From an uncultured Fusobacterium sp. (GTDB lineage Bacteria > Fusobacteriota > Fusobacteriia > Fusobacteriales > Fusobacteriaceae), in contig UQJY01000007.1 in NCBI GenBank assembly GCA_900541465.1, forward strand, positions 1 through 58,888: 58,888 nt of DNA, given 5' to 3'. Each line of letters starts with the position of its first letter. The stretch's first letter is position 1. Under the pieces are notes generated by a model. The model saw only the letters and a list, made by a program, of their open reading frames with translations. It was not told the DNA's origin and searched no databases. The translations under genes were made by a program, and so were the position numbers. This document shows, piece after piece, positions 26,077 through 36,970 of this stretch.

Positions 26077-26973
26077 ATGAAAAGCAGAATAATAAGAGGT
26101 ACAAGTAAAAATGCAAGATTTTTCCTTGCAGACACAACAGAAATAGTTCAAAAAGCACTTGATATACATGAATGCAGCCCTACAGCTATTGCTGCATTTG
26201 GAAGATTTTTAACAGCGGGAGTTATTATGGGAATGTCCCTTAAAGGGGATGACCTTTTAACTCTTATCACTTCAACAGACGGACTTGTTCAGCATATGAC
26301 AGTTACAGCAAATGGAAAAGGAGAGGTTAAAGGATATCTTTCAAATCCACAGGCAGATCTTCCTCCAAGACCAACAGGAAGACCAGATGTTGCAAATCTT
26401 ATTGGAAAAGGAAGCCTTAGAGTAATAAAAGATATGGGACTTAAAGAACCATATGTTGGTCTTTCTGAAATAAATTCAGGTGAGATTGCAGAGGATATTG
26501 CATATTATTATGTGACTTCTGAACAGACTCCGACAGTTATTGCTTTAGGAGTTGATTTAAAAGATAATAAAACTGTAAGATCTGCAGGAGGATATATGAT
26601 TCAGCTTTTCCCTGATGCAGATGAAAAATTTATAGATCTTCTTGAAGAAAAAATAAAAGCAATAAGAAATGTTACAGAACTTTTCAAAGGCGGAATGGAC
26701 CTTGAAAGAATTTTAAAACTTCTTTATGAAGATATGACTGACGAAAATCATGAAAGACTTGTTGAAAATTATGAAATTCTTGAAGAAAGAGAAATTTCTT
26801 ACAGCTGTAACTGCAGCAGAGAAAAATATTATAAAGGGCTTATCACTCTTGGAAAAGAAGAACTTAAAAAATTATTTGATGAAACTCACGGAACTATAGA
26901 AGCAGAATGTAATTTCTGCAGAAAAAAATATCAGTTTACAAGAGATGATTTTAAAGAATTTTTAGATAAATAG
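26077..26973 (+). CDS. hslO: Redox-regulated chaperone Hsp33
   Basis: 298 residues, usual length. Holdase chaperone activated by oxidation. N-terminal chaperone core (SRIIRGTSKNARFFLADTTE; GYLSNPQADLPPRP) and the C-terminal redox switch with CxC (SCNCSREK) and CxxC (CNFC) zinc ligands about 27 residues apart. Useful to an anaerobe facing oxygen. It is preceded by AAAGGAG and followed by a terminator. Confidence 0.95.
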   Translation: MKSRIIRGTSKNARFFLADTTEIVQKALDIHECSPTAIAAFGRFLTAGVIMGMSLKGDDLLTLITSTDGLVQHMTVTANGKGEVKGYLSNPQADLPPRPTGRPDVANLIGKGSLRVIKDMGLKEPYVGLSEINSGEIAEDIAYYYVTSEQTPTVIALGVDLKDNKTVRSAGGYMIQLFPDADEKFIDLLEEKIKAIRNVTELFKGGMDLERILKLLYEDMTDENHERLVENYEILEEREISYSCNCSREKYYKGLITLGKEELKKLFDETHGTIEAECNFCRKKYQFTRDDFKEFLDK

Positions 26974-26994
26974 AAAAAATAGAAAATAAAAAAT

Positions 26995-27038
26995 TAAAGG
27001 AATTTTTACATTTATTATAGATGTGAAAGTTCCTTTTT
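26995..27038 (+). terminator. Terminator after hslO
   Basis: AAAGGAA pairs with TTCCTTT, with an inner ACAT/ATGT pair, and a T-run follows. It ends the hslO transcript before the AT-rich spacer. Confidence 0.7.
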
Positions 27039-27600
27039 ATTTTATAAAAATATTGGAAAATAAGATATAAATAACTTATAGTCTAAAAAAATAGTATAAA
27101 TAAAAAAAGTGTCTTTTTATATTTGGGAAATAAAATAAAAAATATAAAATAATTTCTAAAAAATTAAATAAAAACTATTGTTTTTTCTTTTAAAATATAA
27201 TTTTTTTATAAAAAATACTGAAAAATAAGTATAAAATTTTAAAAACTAAGGCTGAAATATAAAAAATAAAATTTATAAAAAATGTTCAGAAAGATAATTT
27301 TATGATTTAATAAATATATGAAAAATAAGAAAAAATAAGAATGTTAAAATTAAAACTAAAAAATAAACATTAAAAATAAGATTTGATTTGAAAAAAATTA
27401 TTTTATATATGTTTTAAAAATATAAAAAATGAATTTAAAAAATACATAAAAATACAAAAATTAAAAAAGTTTCTAAAAAACTCAAAAAATGGTTTCAAAA
27501 TTTTAAAATATATGGTATCATGACCTATACTTTTTAATTTTTTATGAAAATTTTTAAAAGAAAAAACAGTTAAAAACAGAAAAATAAATTTCTGTTAAAT
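27039..27600. other. Extremely AT-rich non-coding spacer
   Basis: About 560 bp almost entirely of A/T with many A-tracts and the recurring unit AAAAAATA. There is no ORF with a ribosome site and no recognised RNA motif. The only signal is a possible promoter near its right end (TTTCAA and TATCAT, 17 bp apart, around 27494-27522) for the symporter gene. The composition is more extreme than in the other spacers of the window. Confidence 0.6.
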
Positions 27601-27629
27601 TATAAAAAATTTTTAAGGGAGTGATGAGA

Positions 27630-29048
27630 ATGGAGGAGTTAAATCAAATAGTTCAAAATGTAAGCGGGTTTGTATGGAATTCACTGCTGATATTTTTATT
27701 AGTGGGAACAGGAATTTTTTATACTATTAAATTAAAATTTATTCAAGTCAGGAAATTCGGTGAAGGTTATACAAAAGTAGTAAAAGGTGTAAACTTAAAC
27801 GGAGAAGCTGCAGGAGCAGATGGAATGAGTTCGTTTCAATCTCTTGCAACAGCAGTTGCGGCACAGGTTGGAACAGGAAACCTTGCAGGGGCGGCAACAG
27901 CTATAGCAGCAGGAGGACCGGGAGCAATATTCTGGATGTGGATAAGTGCATTTTTTGGAATGGCAACTGTATATTCTGAAGCTGTTTTAGGTCAGGTATA
28001 TAAAAAGAAAATTGGCGGAGAAGTTATTGGAGGACCGGCTTTTTATATCAGTGAAGGACTTGGAGAAAATTGGTTCAGCAAAGGGCTTGCAGCTTTCTTT
28101 GGACTATCATGTATTTTAGCTCTTTCATTTATGGGAAACGCAGTTCAGTCGAACTCAATAGCTGCAGCATTCAGTAATGAATTTCCAATTCCCCCTGTTT
28201 ATATAGGAATAGGAGTTGCAGTTGTATCAGGATTTATTTTCTGGGGAGGAACTCAGAGAATAGCATCTTTTACAGAAAAAATAGTTCCTTTAATGGCAGG
28301 ACTATATGTTGGGGCTTCTATAATAATTATTTTAATGAATTTTTCTCATATAATTCCAGCGGTAAAAATGATATTTGTTGGTGCATTTAATCCGACAGCT
28401 GTTATGGGGGGAGCATTTGGAATAACAATTAAACAGGCTGTAAGATTTGGTGTGGCAAGAGGACTTTTCTCAAATGAAGCTGGAATGGGTTCAACACCTC
28501 ATGCTCATGCTGTTGCAAAAGTTGATCACCCATGTGAGCAGGGAGCAGTTGCAATAATCACAGTTTTCATTGATACATTTGTTGTTCTTACTTGTACAGC
28601 TCTTGTTATAATAATGAATGTTGACTTGACAGATAAAGCATTAATGGACAGCATTCCGGGGATAGCTCTTACACAGGCAGCTTTTAAAATGTCATTTGGA
28701 AATTTTGGAGGAATATTTATTGCTGTATGTTTATTCTTCTTTGCACTTTCAACAATAATCGGATGGTATTATTTTGGTGTGGCAAATGTAAAATATCTTT
28801 TTGGAAATAAAGCTATGAATATTTATAAAGTGATAGTTATATGTTTTATTCTTCTCGGATCTCTTGCAAAAGTTGACTTAGTATGGAATCTGTCAGATTT
28901 ATTTAACGGGCTTATGGCTCTTCCAAACTTAATTGCACTTCTTGTGCTTTACAAATTAGTTGTAAAAGCAACAGATGAATACAGAAAACTTCATCCGGTA
29001 AAAACTAAAGAAAAAGAACAAAGTGCTGTAAAAGAATTAAAAGCATAA
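27630..29048 (+). CDS. Amino acid carrier protein (alanine/glycine:sodium symporter, AGCS family)
   Basis: The start is set at ATG 27630 because AAGGGAG lies eight bases upstream; ATG 27624 would be too close to it. 472 residues with about 11 hydrophobic segments. AGCS signatures are GMSSFQSLATAVAAQVGTGN, GGPGAIFWMWISAFFGMATVYSE and FGVARGLFSNEAGMGSTPHAHA. It imports alanine, glycine or a related amino acid with sodium. Fusobacteria live on amino acids, so this suits their metabolism. It is a single-gene unit between the AT-rich spacer and a bidirectional terminator. Confidence 0.93.
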   Translation: MEELNQIVQNVSGFVWNSLLIFLLVGTGIFYTIKLKFIQVRKFGEGYTKVVKGVNLNGEAAGADGMSSFQSLATAVAAQVGTGNLAGAATAIAAGGPGAIFWMWISAFFGMATVYSEAVLGQVYKKKIGGEVIGGPAFYISEGLGENWFSKGLAAFFGLSCILALSFMGNAVQSNSIAAAFSNEFPIPPVYIGIGVAVVSGFIFWGGTQRIASFTEKIVPLMAGLYVGASIIIILMNFSHIIPAVKMIFVGAFNPTAVMGGAFGITIKQAVRFGVARGLFSNEAGMGSTPHAHAVAKVDHPCEQGAVAIITVFIDTFVVLTCTALVIIMNVDLTDKALMDSIPGIALTQAAFKMSFGNFGGIFIAVCLFFFALSTIIGWYYFGVANVKYLFGNKAMNIYKVIVICFILLGSLAKVDLVWNLSDLFNGLMALPNLIALLVLYKLVVKATDEYRKLHPVKTKEKEQSAVKELKA

Positions 29049-29061
29049 AAATATTTTAAAT

Positions 29062-29088
29062 AAAAAGAGGGCTTCATGCTCTCTTTTT
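29062..29088. terminator. Bidirectional terminator between convergent genes
   Basis: AAAAAGAGGGC (29062-29072) pairs with GCTCTCTTTTT (29078-29088), giving a T-run on both strands. It separates the symporter gene from the convergent beta-glucoside operon. Confidence 0.8.
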
Positions 29089-29112
29089 GTGTGTTGTGTG
29101 TGTGAAAATATA

Positions 29113-30539
<1,427 letters not shown>

Positions 30540-30540
<1 letters not shown>

Positions 30541-32498
30541 TATTTTCCCTCCTTGTTTAAGTGAAGAACTGAAAGAAGATTTTCTCCTTGTTTTATTTCT
30601 TCTGCATCTGTTTCGATAAGGTCAAAATATTCATCAGGGTCATTTGTTACAAGGACAGGAGTTTCCATAGAAAAGCCCTCTTTTTCAATAGCAGCTTTAT
30701 CAAAAGTTACAAGAGGCTGTCCTGCAGTAACTCTGTCTCCCTCTTTTATTTCTGCACTAAAATATTTTCCGTTAAGCTGAACAGTATTTATTCCCACGTG
30801 TATAAGAATTTCTGTTTCTTCATCAGAAACAATTCCTATTGCATGAAGAGTAGGAAATAATGTTGCCACTGTTCCATTTACAGGAGAATAAAGAGTGTTG
30901 TCATTTGGAATAATTATCACACCTTTTCCTAATGCTCCTGAAGCAAAAGCCTCATCACTTCCATCTTTTAAAGGGATAATTTTTCCATTAAACGGGCTTT
31001 TTATAATTTCTTTTTTCAAAAATGATTTGTCAGGATTTTCGAAACTGTTTTCATTTTCTTTTTCTGGATTTTTTTCTTCAGGTTTATTTTTTTCTTTATC
31101 TTTAAAAGTTATAAAAGTAAAAATAAATCCAAGAACAAGAGCCATAACAGCACCTGTAACTGCTACAATTAGATTTCCCATTGAACCGTCAGGAGCTATC
31201 ATTGCAGGAAATTCAAAAATTCCCATTCCTCCTACCATAAATTTTCTGAAATTAAAATGTCCGTAATATCCTCCGACTATTCCTCCAACAATACAGCTTA
31301 TTATAAAAGGTTTTTTAAGAGGCAGAGTTATTCCGTAAATTGCAGGTTCAGTGACACCAAATATTCCTGAAATAAAGTTTGGCAGAGCAAGTTCTTTTAG
31401 CTGTTTATTTTTTGTTTTATAAAAAATTGCAAGAACAACACCTGATGTTGCAAATGTGCAGGCAAAGAAAGGCATCATAACATTATCAAATCCAAAAGTC
31501 ATCATATTGTTAATGTATACAGGAATAAATCCCCAGTGCATTCCGAAAATAACTAAAATCTGCCAAGTAAATCCAACAACTGCACCAGCAAGAAGAGGGC
31601 TTATATTTCTTATTGCAAGAACTGTTTCAGAAATAATTGTTGAACCAAAAATAGTTACAGGCCCGATTAATATAAATCCTGCAGGAAGTGCTGCAAGAAG
31701 TGTAAGCATTGGTACAAAAAAGAATTTTACTAAATCAGGAATAAATTTATTAAAAAACTTTTCACATTTTGAAGCAAAATATACAACAAAAATAATCGGA
31801 ATAACTGTTCCTGTATAATTCATAGAAATGATAGGGATACCAAAAAAATTCATATAAACATCAGAAGCAAAAGATGTTCCTGCAAAAACAGAATAAAGAG
31901 GCTTCATTCCTGCTGAAAGAGTACCTGCCTGAAGCCCCGGATAACACATAATTGCCCCTGCTGCAAGTCCAACCATAGGTTTAAGACCGAATTTTTTAGC
32001 TGAAGTGTAACCTAAAAAAAGCGGCAGGAATGTAAATAATCCATCTCCAATTCCATTAAAAATAAGATAAGCACCACATTGGGAATCGTATAATCCCACT
32101 GCAGTAAATAAAGCATTTAATCCTTTTACCATACCGCAGGCAGCCATAATTCCTAAAATCGGCTGAAAAATTCCTGAAACAACATCAAGAGCATTATCAA
32201 GAATTTTTCCTTTTTTCTTTTCTTGAGAGCTGTTCTGCCCTCCCTCATCAATTCCTGTAAGTTTTACAACCTGAGCATAAACTTCGGGAACTTGGTTTCC
32301 TATAACAACCTGATACTGTCCTCCGCTTCTCATAACAGTTACAATTCCCTCAGTATTTTTTAAAGCATCATCATTGGCTCTGCTTTCGTCATTCAGTTTA
32401 AATCTCAGCCTTGTGATGCAGTGAGTGAGGCTTAGAATATTTTCTTTCCCTCCAATTTGTTTTACAATTTCCTTTGCAAGATTTTCATAATTTTTCAT
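30540..32498 (-). CDS. PTS beta-glucoside transporter, EIIBCA
   Basis: 652 residues. Imports and phosphorylates beta-glucosides such as salicin, arbutin or cellobiose-like sugars. Domain order: EIIB (residues 1-90, phospho-Cys27 in LSLTHCITRLRF), EIIC (about 110-460, many membrane helices, FGVTEPAIYGITLP), a charged linker (KEKNKPEEKNPEKE) and EIIA (about 500-640, active His in ETEILIHVGINTV). This is the BglF/BglP architecture. It follows licT, separated by a RAT site, and its stop overlaps the glucosidase start. Confidence 0.95.
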
Positions 32499-32531
32499 GT
32501 TTCTCCTCCATTTATTTTTTATTTTTATGAA

Positions 32532-32558
32532 GGTTTAGCCAACTTAATGTCACTATCC
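32532..32558 (-). promoter_or_regulatory. RAT antiterminator site between licT and the PTS gene
   Basis: On the minus strand the 27-base site begins GGATAGTGACATTAAG and ends TTGGCTAAACC, matching the ribonucleic antiterminator pattern bound by BglG/LicT proteins. Unlike the site upstream of licT, no convincing terminator follows, so it may be a relic or act through mRNA stability. Confidence 0.75.
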
Positions 32559-32564
32559 ATGTTT

Positions 32565-33416
32565 TTATCTGCTGTTTTCTTTTTGTATTCTTTCAATATG
32601 AATTGTAAGATATAATTTTTCTTCTTCACTTATTGTATATGAATATGCTTTCTCAATATAATCTTTTATTTTCATGGTACACTCGTATGAAGATTTATAT
32701 TTATTTTTCACAAGGGAAAGAAGTTCTTCATCTTGTTCGTTTAGGTGAATGTCTTTTTGAAAAACTCTAAGTGCAAAAAATTTAAGATGAGTGATAAATC
32801 TGTAAAAATAAACAAACTCTTCATCAAATTCAGTGTGAAAATGATATTTCACAATTTTTACAATCTGATGAATAAGTTTTGTCACAGCTCCTATTTCTTT
32901 TATTGCATTATAATTATTATCCATCTGGGCATTTACAATATGAAGAGCTATAAATCCTGCTTCATCTTCAGAAAGTTTCATTTGAAATTTTTCTTCAATA
33001 AATTTTAAAGCATGAAGCCCTATTTGAAATTCCTCTTTATAAAATTTTTTTATATCCCAAAGCATAATATTTTTTGTAGATATTTCCTCTTTTTCTCTTA
33101 AAATTGCCATATGAATATGGTCAAGAAGGGTGATGTGGATAAATTCATTTAAAATTTTTGCAGCTTTTGTTTTGGCATATTCTATAATTTTTTCTGTGAC
33201 TTCGATATATTCTATAGGAACATCACAAAGAAGCTGCTGTAATTTTAAATTTGTATCCGGATTTACAAGAGAAAAAATTTTATCAATCTTTGTTTCATCA
33301 ACTAAATCTTCAACTTTTTTATGAAAAGCAATTCCGCACCTCATAATAATTTTTTCAGGCTTGTTTTTTTCATATACGACAACCATATTGTTATTGAGTA
33401 TTTTACCAATTTTCAT
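32565..33416 (-). CDS. licT: BglG/LicT-family transcriptional antiterminator
   Basis: 283 residues. N-terminal RNA-binding domain (MKIGKILNNNMVVVYEKN..., about 1-55) followed by two PTS regulation domains: PRD1 with LLDHIHMAI and PRD2 with GFIALHIVNAQ and LYLTIHIERI, containing the histidines phosphorylated by HPr and EII. It binds RAT sites and prevents termination when beta-glucosides are present. It is the first gene of the operon, so it controls its own synthesis through the RAT in its leader. GGGGGAT lies upstream of ATG 33416. Confidence 0.95.
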   Translation of the reverse strand: MKIGKILNNNMVVVYEKNKPEKIIMRCGIAFHKKVEDLVDETKIDKIFSLVNPDTNLKLQQLLCDVPIEYIEVTEKIIEYAKTKAAKILNEFIHITLLDHIHMAILREKEEISTKNIMLWDIKKFYKEEFQIGLHALKFIEEKFQMKLSEDEAGFIALHIVNAQMDNNYNAIKEIGAVTKLIHQIVKIVKYHFHTEFDEEFVYFYRFITHLKFFALRVFQKDIHLNEQDEELLSLVKNKYKSSYECTMKIKDYIEKAYSYTISEEEKLYLTIHIERIQKENSR

Positions 33417-33431
33417 TAAAAATCCCCCTTT

Positions 33432-33517
33432 AAAAAAAAGACCTACTTATACAAAAAAACAAAAAAATTGCTCTTTTATATAAATAGGTCTAGCTTGTAT
33501 TTAAACAATCACTATCC
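33432..33517 (-). promoter_or_regulatory. RAT plus overlapping terminator in the licT leader
   Basis: On the minus strand the RAT (33517-33487) starts GGATAGTGATTGTTT and ends ACAAGCTAGACC. Its last bases are also the first arm of a terminator: AGACCTATTTATAT pairs with GTATAAGTAGGTCT and eight T follow (33439-33432). The two folds exclude each other, the classic LicT antitermination switch. The site begins only a few bases after the predicted transcription start. Confidence 0.93.
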
Positions 33518-33527
33518 ATTTTTTAAA

Positions 33528-33556
33528 ATTATATATTATTAATTTTGTTTTGTCAA
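33528..33556 (-). promoter_or_regulatory. Promoter of the licT operon
   Basis: On the minus strand TTGACA (33551-33556) and TATAAT (33528-33533) are both perfect and exactly 17 bp apart. Such a strong promoter fits control at the leader rather than at initiation. Confidence 0.88.
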
Positions 33557-33578
33557 TTATATTTTTAGACTATTTAAA

Positions 33579-33600
33579 AACAGAATATATCTTATCTGTT
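33579..33600. promoter_or_regulatory. Inverted repeat between the bgl and ugp promoters
   Basis: AACAGA and TCTGTT half-sites spaced by 10 bp. This is a possible operator for an unknown regulator of either divergent unit. The rest of the 370-bp gap to the ugpA start is AT-rich without a gene. Confidence 0.35.
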
Positions 33601-33831
33601 CATAAAAATGATTGTTCTCCTTTTTATAAAAACTGTTCTTGTTATTAAAATAATTAAAATTTTTTATATTTTGTAAAAAAACTGTAAATATTAAAAATAA
33701 GAAAATAAAACTAAAATGAAAATTTCTCACAAAAGTATAAAAAAATTGGAGAGATTATACAGAGATAAAAAAATTACAGATAATTAGTGTGTAAAAAAAC
33801 AGTAAACTATATTTAAAGAGTGTAAAAGAAT

Positions 33832-33860
33832 TTGCTGTTTGAAAATCAGAAGTATATACT
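33832..33860 (+). promoter_or_regulatory. Probable promoter of the ugp operon
   Basis: TTGCTG (33832-33837) and TATACT (33855-33860) are 17 bp apart. No terminator leader like those of glpF and the oxidoreductase operon is seen. Confidence 0.5.
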
Positions 33861-33901
33861 GAATCTGTATTAGTAAAATTAATATTATTTTGGGAGGAAT
33901 T

Positions 33902-34774
33902 ATGAGCTTTAACAGAAATGAAAAGTCAGGGCTTTTATTTTCTCTTCCAGCTCTTGTAATAGCTTTTGGATTTTCAATTTATCCATTAATAAAGACAATA
34001 ATTTATGCTTTTTCTTTTACAGATGAAAAAGGTGTTATTGTAGAGAGAGCAGGAATAGAAAATTTCTATGAACTTTTCACAGATCCATCTTTTTATTACA
34101 GCCTGCTGGCTACTTTAAAATTTGCAGTAATAACAGTTTTTTTTAGTATTGTAATTTCACTTTTTCTGGCAATTTTGTGCAATGAAAAAATAAAAGGAAT
34201 AGGTTTTTTCAGAACGATTTTTTCATCAAGTCTTGGTGTTTCAATTTCTGCAGCAGCTTCAATAGTGCTTTTTATGTTTCACCCTAGTCTTGGAGTAGTG
34301 AATGAAATTATAAAATTCTTTGGAGGAATACCTTTAAACTGGCTGACAGATTCAAAATATGCTTTGATAACAGTTGCCATTTCAACAATATGGATGAATA
34401 TAGGATTTGGTTTTTTAGTTATTACAGCAGGGCTTCAGAATATAAGCAGCGACATAGATGAAAGCTGTGCAATAGACGGAGCAGGATATTTTGACAAACT
34501 TTTTAAAGTAACTCTTCCTCTTATCAGCCCGAGTATTTTTTATCTTACAATAACAACTACATTAAAAGCATTTCAAAGTTTCGGACAGGTAGATATATTA
34601 ACAGGGGGAGGACCTAACAACGCAACAAACTTTTTGGTTTACAGCATTTATAAAACAGCATTTTCAAGTTACAGATTTGATTATGCAAGTGCTCAAGGGG
34701 TAATACTTCTGATTATTATAATTTTAATTATGCTGTTTAAATCAAAATTGGAAAAGAAGGTGCATTATCAATAA
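33902..34774 (+). CDS. ugpA: Glycerol-3-phosphate-type ABC transporter permease
   Basis: Start at ATG 33902 (GGGAGGAATT upstream), 290 residues. A six-helix inner-membrane permease of the carbohydrate MalF/UgpA type with the EAA loop SCAIDGAGYFDKLFKVTLPLI near residue 195. The TGGGPNNATNFLVY stretch is typical of UgpA. It forms the transport channel with the next gene product. Its last base overlaps the following start codon. Substrate assigned from the context (glpP, phosphodiesterase, glpFK) and the binding protein; other sugars are not excluded. Confidence 0.85.
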   Translation: MSFNRNEKSGLLFSLPALVIAFGFSIYPLIKTIIYAFSFTDEKGVIVERAGIENFYELFTDPSFYYSLLATLKFAVITVFFSIVISLFLAILCNEKIKGIGFFRTIFSSSLGVSISAAASIVLFMFHPSLGVVNEIIKFFGGIPLNWLTDSKYALITVAISTIWMNIGFGFLVITAGLQNISSDIDESCAIDGAGYFDKLFKVTLPLISPSIFYLTITTTLKAFQSFGQVDILTGGGPNNATNFLVYSIYKTAFSSYRFDYASAQGVILLIIIILIMLFKSKLEKKVHYQ

Positions 34775-35586
34775 TGAAAAATAAAAATAATATAATAATT
34801 TATACTCTGCTGTTATTTTCATCAGCAGTAATATTTTTCCCTCTTGTCTATGCTCTTTTTGCAAGTTTTATGCCTACAATAGATATAGTTACAGGAAAAA
34901 TAATTCCAAGTTCTCTTGAGATAAAAAACTATAAAGATCTTATTGGAGCATTCCCAATGGGAAGATTTTTTGCAAACAGTCTGATAACTTCTTTTTTAGG
35001 AATGGCTGCTCAAGTTATTATATGCAGTATGTCAGCATATGGAATTGTATTCATAGATTTTAAAACAAAAAAATATGTTCTTGCAGTTATTATGCTTTCT
35101 ATGTTTATTCCGTGGGAAGCTATATTTGTTCCAAACTATATAACAATTTTAAAAGCCGGACTTTTAAATACAAGGCTTGCAATAGTTCTTCCATTTCTTG
35201 CAAATGGATTGGGAACATTTCTTATGATACAGCAGTTTAAAACACTTAATAAATCTCTTATTGAAGCTGCAAGAATAGACGGCTGTTCACATTTTTATAT
35301 ATACACAAAAATAGTGATGCCCCTTTCAAAAGGAATTTTAAGCACATGGGGAATTTATTCTTTTTTAAATCTTTGGAATATGTATTTATGGCCTCTTATG
35401 GTATCAACAAAACCAGAGTCAAGAACAATTCAAATAGGGCTTAAAATGTTAAAATCAGAAGAGGAAACAAATTTTGGAAGACTTATGTCTGGAGTTATTT
35501 TGGTAATAGTTCCATCTCTTATAATTCTTTTCTTAGGACAAAAACAGCTTCAAAAAGGACTTACTTCTGGAGCAGTAAAAGAATAA
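34774..35586 (+). CDS. ugpE: Glycerol-3-phosphate-type ABC transporter permease
   Basis: 270 residues, MalG/UgpE-type second permease with six helices and the EAA loop EAARIDGCSHFYIYTKIVMPL near residue 165. MFIPWEAIFVPNYI and SFLNLWNMYLWPLM are typical of the UgpE side. Translationally coupled to ugpA by a one-base overlap; ugpB follows after 60 bp. Confidence 0.85.
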   Translation: MKNKNNIIIYTLLLFSSAVIFFPLVYALFASFMPTIDIVTGKIIPSSLEIKNYKDLIGAFPMGRFFANSLITSFLGMAAQVIICSMSAYGIVFIDFKTKKYVLAVIMLSMFIPWEAIFVPNYITILKAGLLNTRLAIVLPFLANGLGTFLMIQQFKTLNKSLIEAARIDGCSHFYIYTKIVMPLSKGILSTWGIYSFLNLWNMYLWPLMVSTKPESRTIQIGLKMLKSEEETNFGRLMSGVILVIVPSLIILFLGQKQLQKGLTSGAVKE

Positions 35587-35646
35587 AAAATAAATTTGAA
35601 ATAAATTTAAATGAAAATATTTTAGAAAAATTTGGAGGAAAATATA

Positions 35647-36948
35647 ATGAATTTAAAAAAATTAACAGTTTTATCTTTAGGATTAATGATGTCTTTATCA
35701 GCTTATGCAAAGGAAAATATAGTATTCTGGCATGCTATGTCTGGGACAGGGCAGAAAGCTCTTGAAAAAATAGTTGACGATTATAATAAATCACAGGATA
35801 AAGTTCATGTTGAAGCAGTGTTTCAAGGTTCTTACGAAGAATCAATAGTAAAATTTAAAGCTGTTTCCGGAACAAAAGAAGTTCCAGACTTAGTTCAGAT
35901 GAATGACATATCAACATCTTTTATGTATAAAAGCGGATCTGTTATCCCTGCAAGTGATTTTATAGAAAAAGATAAATCATTTGACGAAAATAAATTGGAA
36001 GATGTATTATTAAGCTATTACAGAATAAATGATAAACTATATTCAATGCCTTTCAATTCGTCAACAGCAATTCTTGTTTACAATAAAGATGCTTTTAGAG
36101 AAGCCGGGCTTGACCCTGAAAAAGCTCCAAAAAGTTATAAAGAAGTTGAAGAATATTCAAGAAAACTTATCAAGAAAAATGGAAGCGGGGCAGTTGACAG
36201 ATATGGATTTTCAATAATTTCTTATGCCTGGTTTATAGAGCAGCTTCTTGCAAACGATAATGTTTTATATGCAGATGAAGAAAACGGAAGAAACGGAAAT
36301 AATCCGTCAAAAGTTATGTATGAGAAACAGCTTCCTGTAATTTTAAACTGGATGCAGAATATGAATAAAGAAAAACTGGCAATAAATTACGGAAGAGAGT
36401 GGAACTCAACAAGAAGTGCTTTTAATTCCGGAAAAGTTGCTATGTATTTAGATTCTTCAGCAGGGCTTACAGCAGTTATAAAAAATTCAGATTTTGAAGT
36501 CGGAACAGCATTTATTCCAAATGAGAGCGGAATATTTAATGGAAGTGTTATAGGGGGAGCTTCTTTATGGATTACAAATTCAAATAATAGAGCCAAAGAA
36601 GATGCAGCATGGGATTTTGTAAAATATGCAGTGTCTAAAGATGTTCAGGCTTTCTGGTCAGCAAGCACAGGATATTTCCCTGTAAATAAAGATTCTTATG
36701 AAACTCCTGTAATGGCAGAAGTAATGGAAAAAATGCCGCAGTTTAAAACTGTTGTAGAAGAACTTAAAGCAACAAATAAAAATAGAGCAACTCAAGGGGC
36801 AATCTTAGGAGTGTTCCCAGATGTAAGAGAAAAAATGGTTGAAGCTATGGAAGCAGTTTCAGAAGGAAAAGATGGAAACAAAGCAGCAGCAGATGTTACT
36901 AAAGCATCAAACAGAATTATTTCAAGATATAACAGAATAAATAAATAA
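35647..36948 (+). CDS. ugpB: Periplasmic glycerol-3-phosphate-binding protein
   Basis: Start at ATG 35647 with TTTGGAGG upstream; 433 residues. The signal peptide ends in AYA before [10 protein letters not shown] and there is no lipobox, so the protein is free in the periplasm, as expected in a diderm. The mature domain follows Ugp[34 protein letters not shown] and the hinge [11 protein letters not shown]. It captures glycerol-3-phosphate or glycerophosphodiesters for the two permeases and the ATPase encoded next. Confidence 0.88.
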   Translation: MNLKKLTVLSLGLMMSLSAYAKENIVFWHAMSGTGQKALEKIVDDYNKSQDKVHVEAVFQGSYEESIVKFKAVSGTKEVPDLVQMNDISTSFMYKSGSVIPASDFIEKDKSFDENKLEDVLLSYYRINDKLYSMPFNSSTAILVYNKDAFREAGLDPEKAPKSYKEVEEYSRKLIKKNGSGAVDRYGFSIISYAWFIEQLLANDNVLYADEENGRNGNNPSKVMYEKQLPVILNWMQNMNKEKLAINYGREWNSTRSAFNSGKVAMYLDSSAGLTAVIKNSDFEVGTAFIPNESGIFNGSVIGGASLWITNSNNRAKEDAAWDFVKYAVSKDVQAFWSASTGYFPVNKDSYETPVMAEVMEKMPQFKTVVEELKATNKNRATQGAILGVFPDVREKMVEAMEAVSEGKDGNKAAADVTKASNRIISRYNRINK

Positions 36949-36970
36949 TTGTAAATATTTTGGAGGAAAA

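Noticed and set aside
26974..27629. Glycine riboswitch ahead of the symporter gene
   Set aside because: The leader is almost pure A/T and contains none of the conserved GGAGAG or CCGAAGG-type segments.
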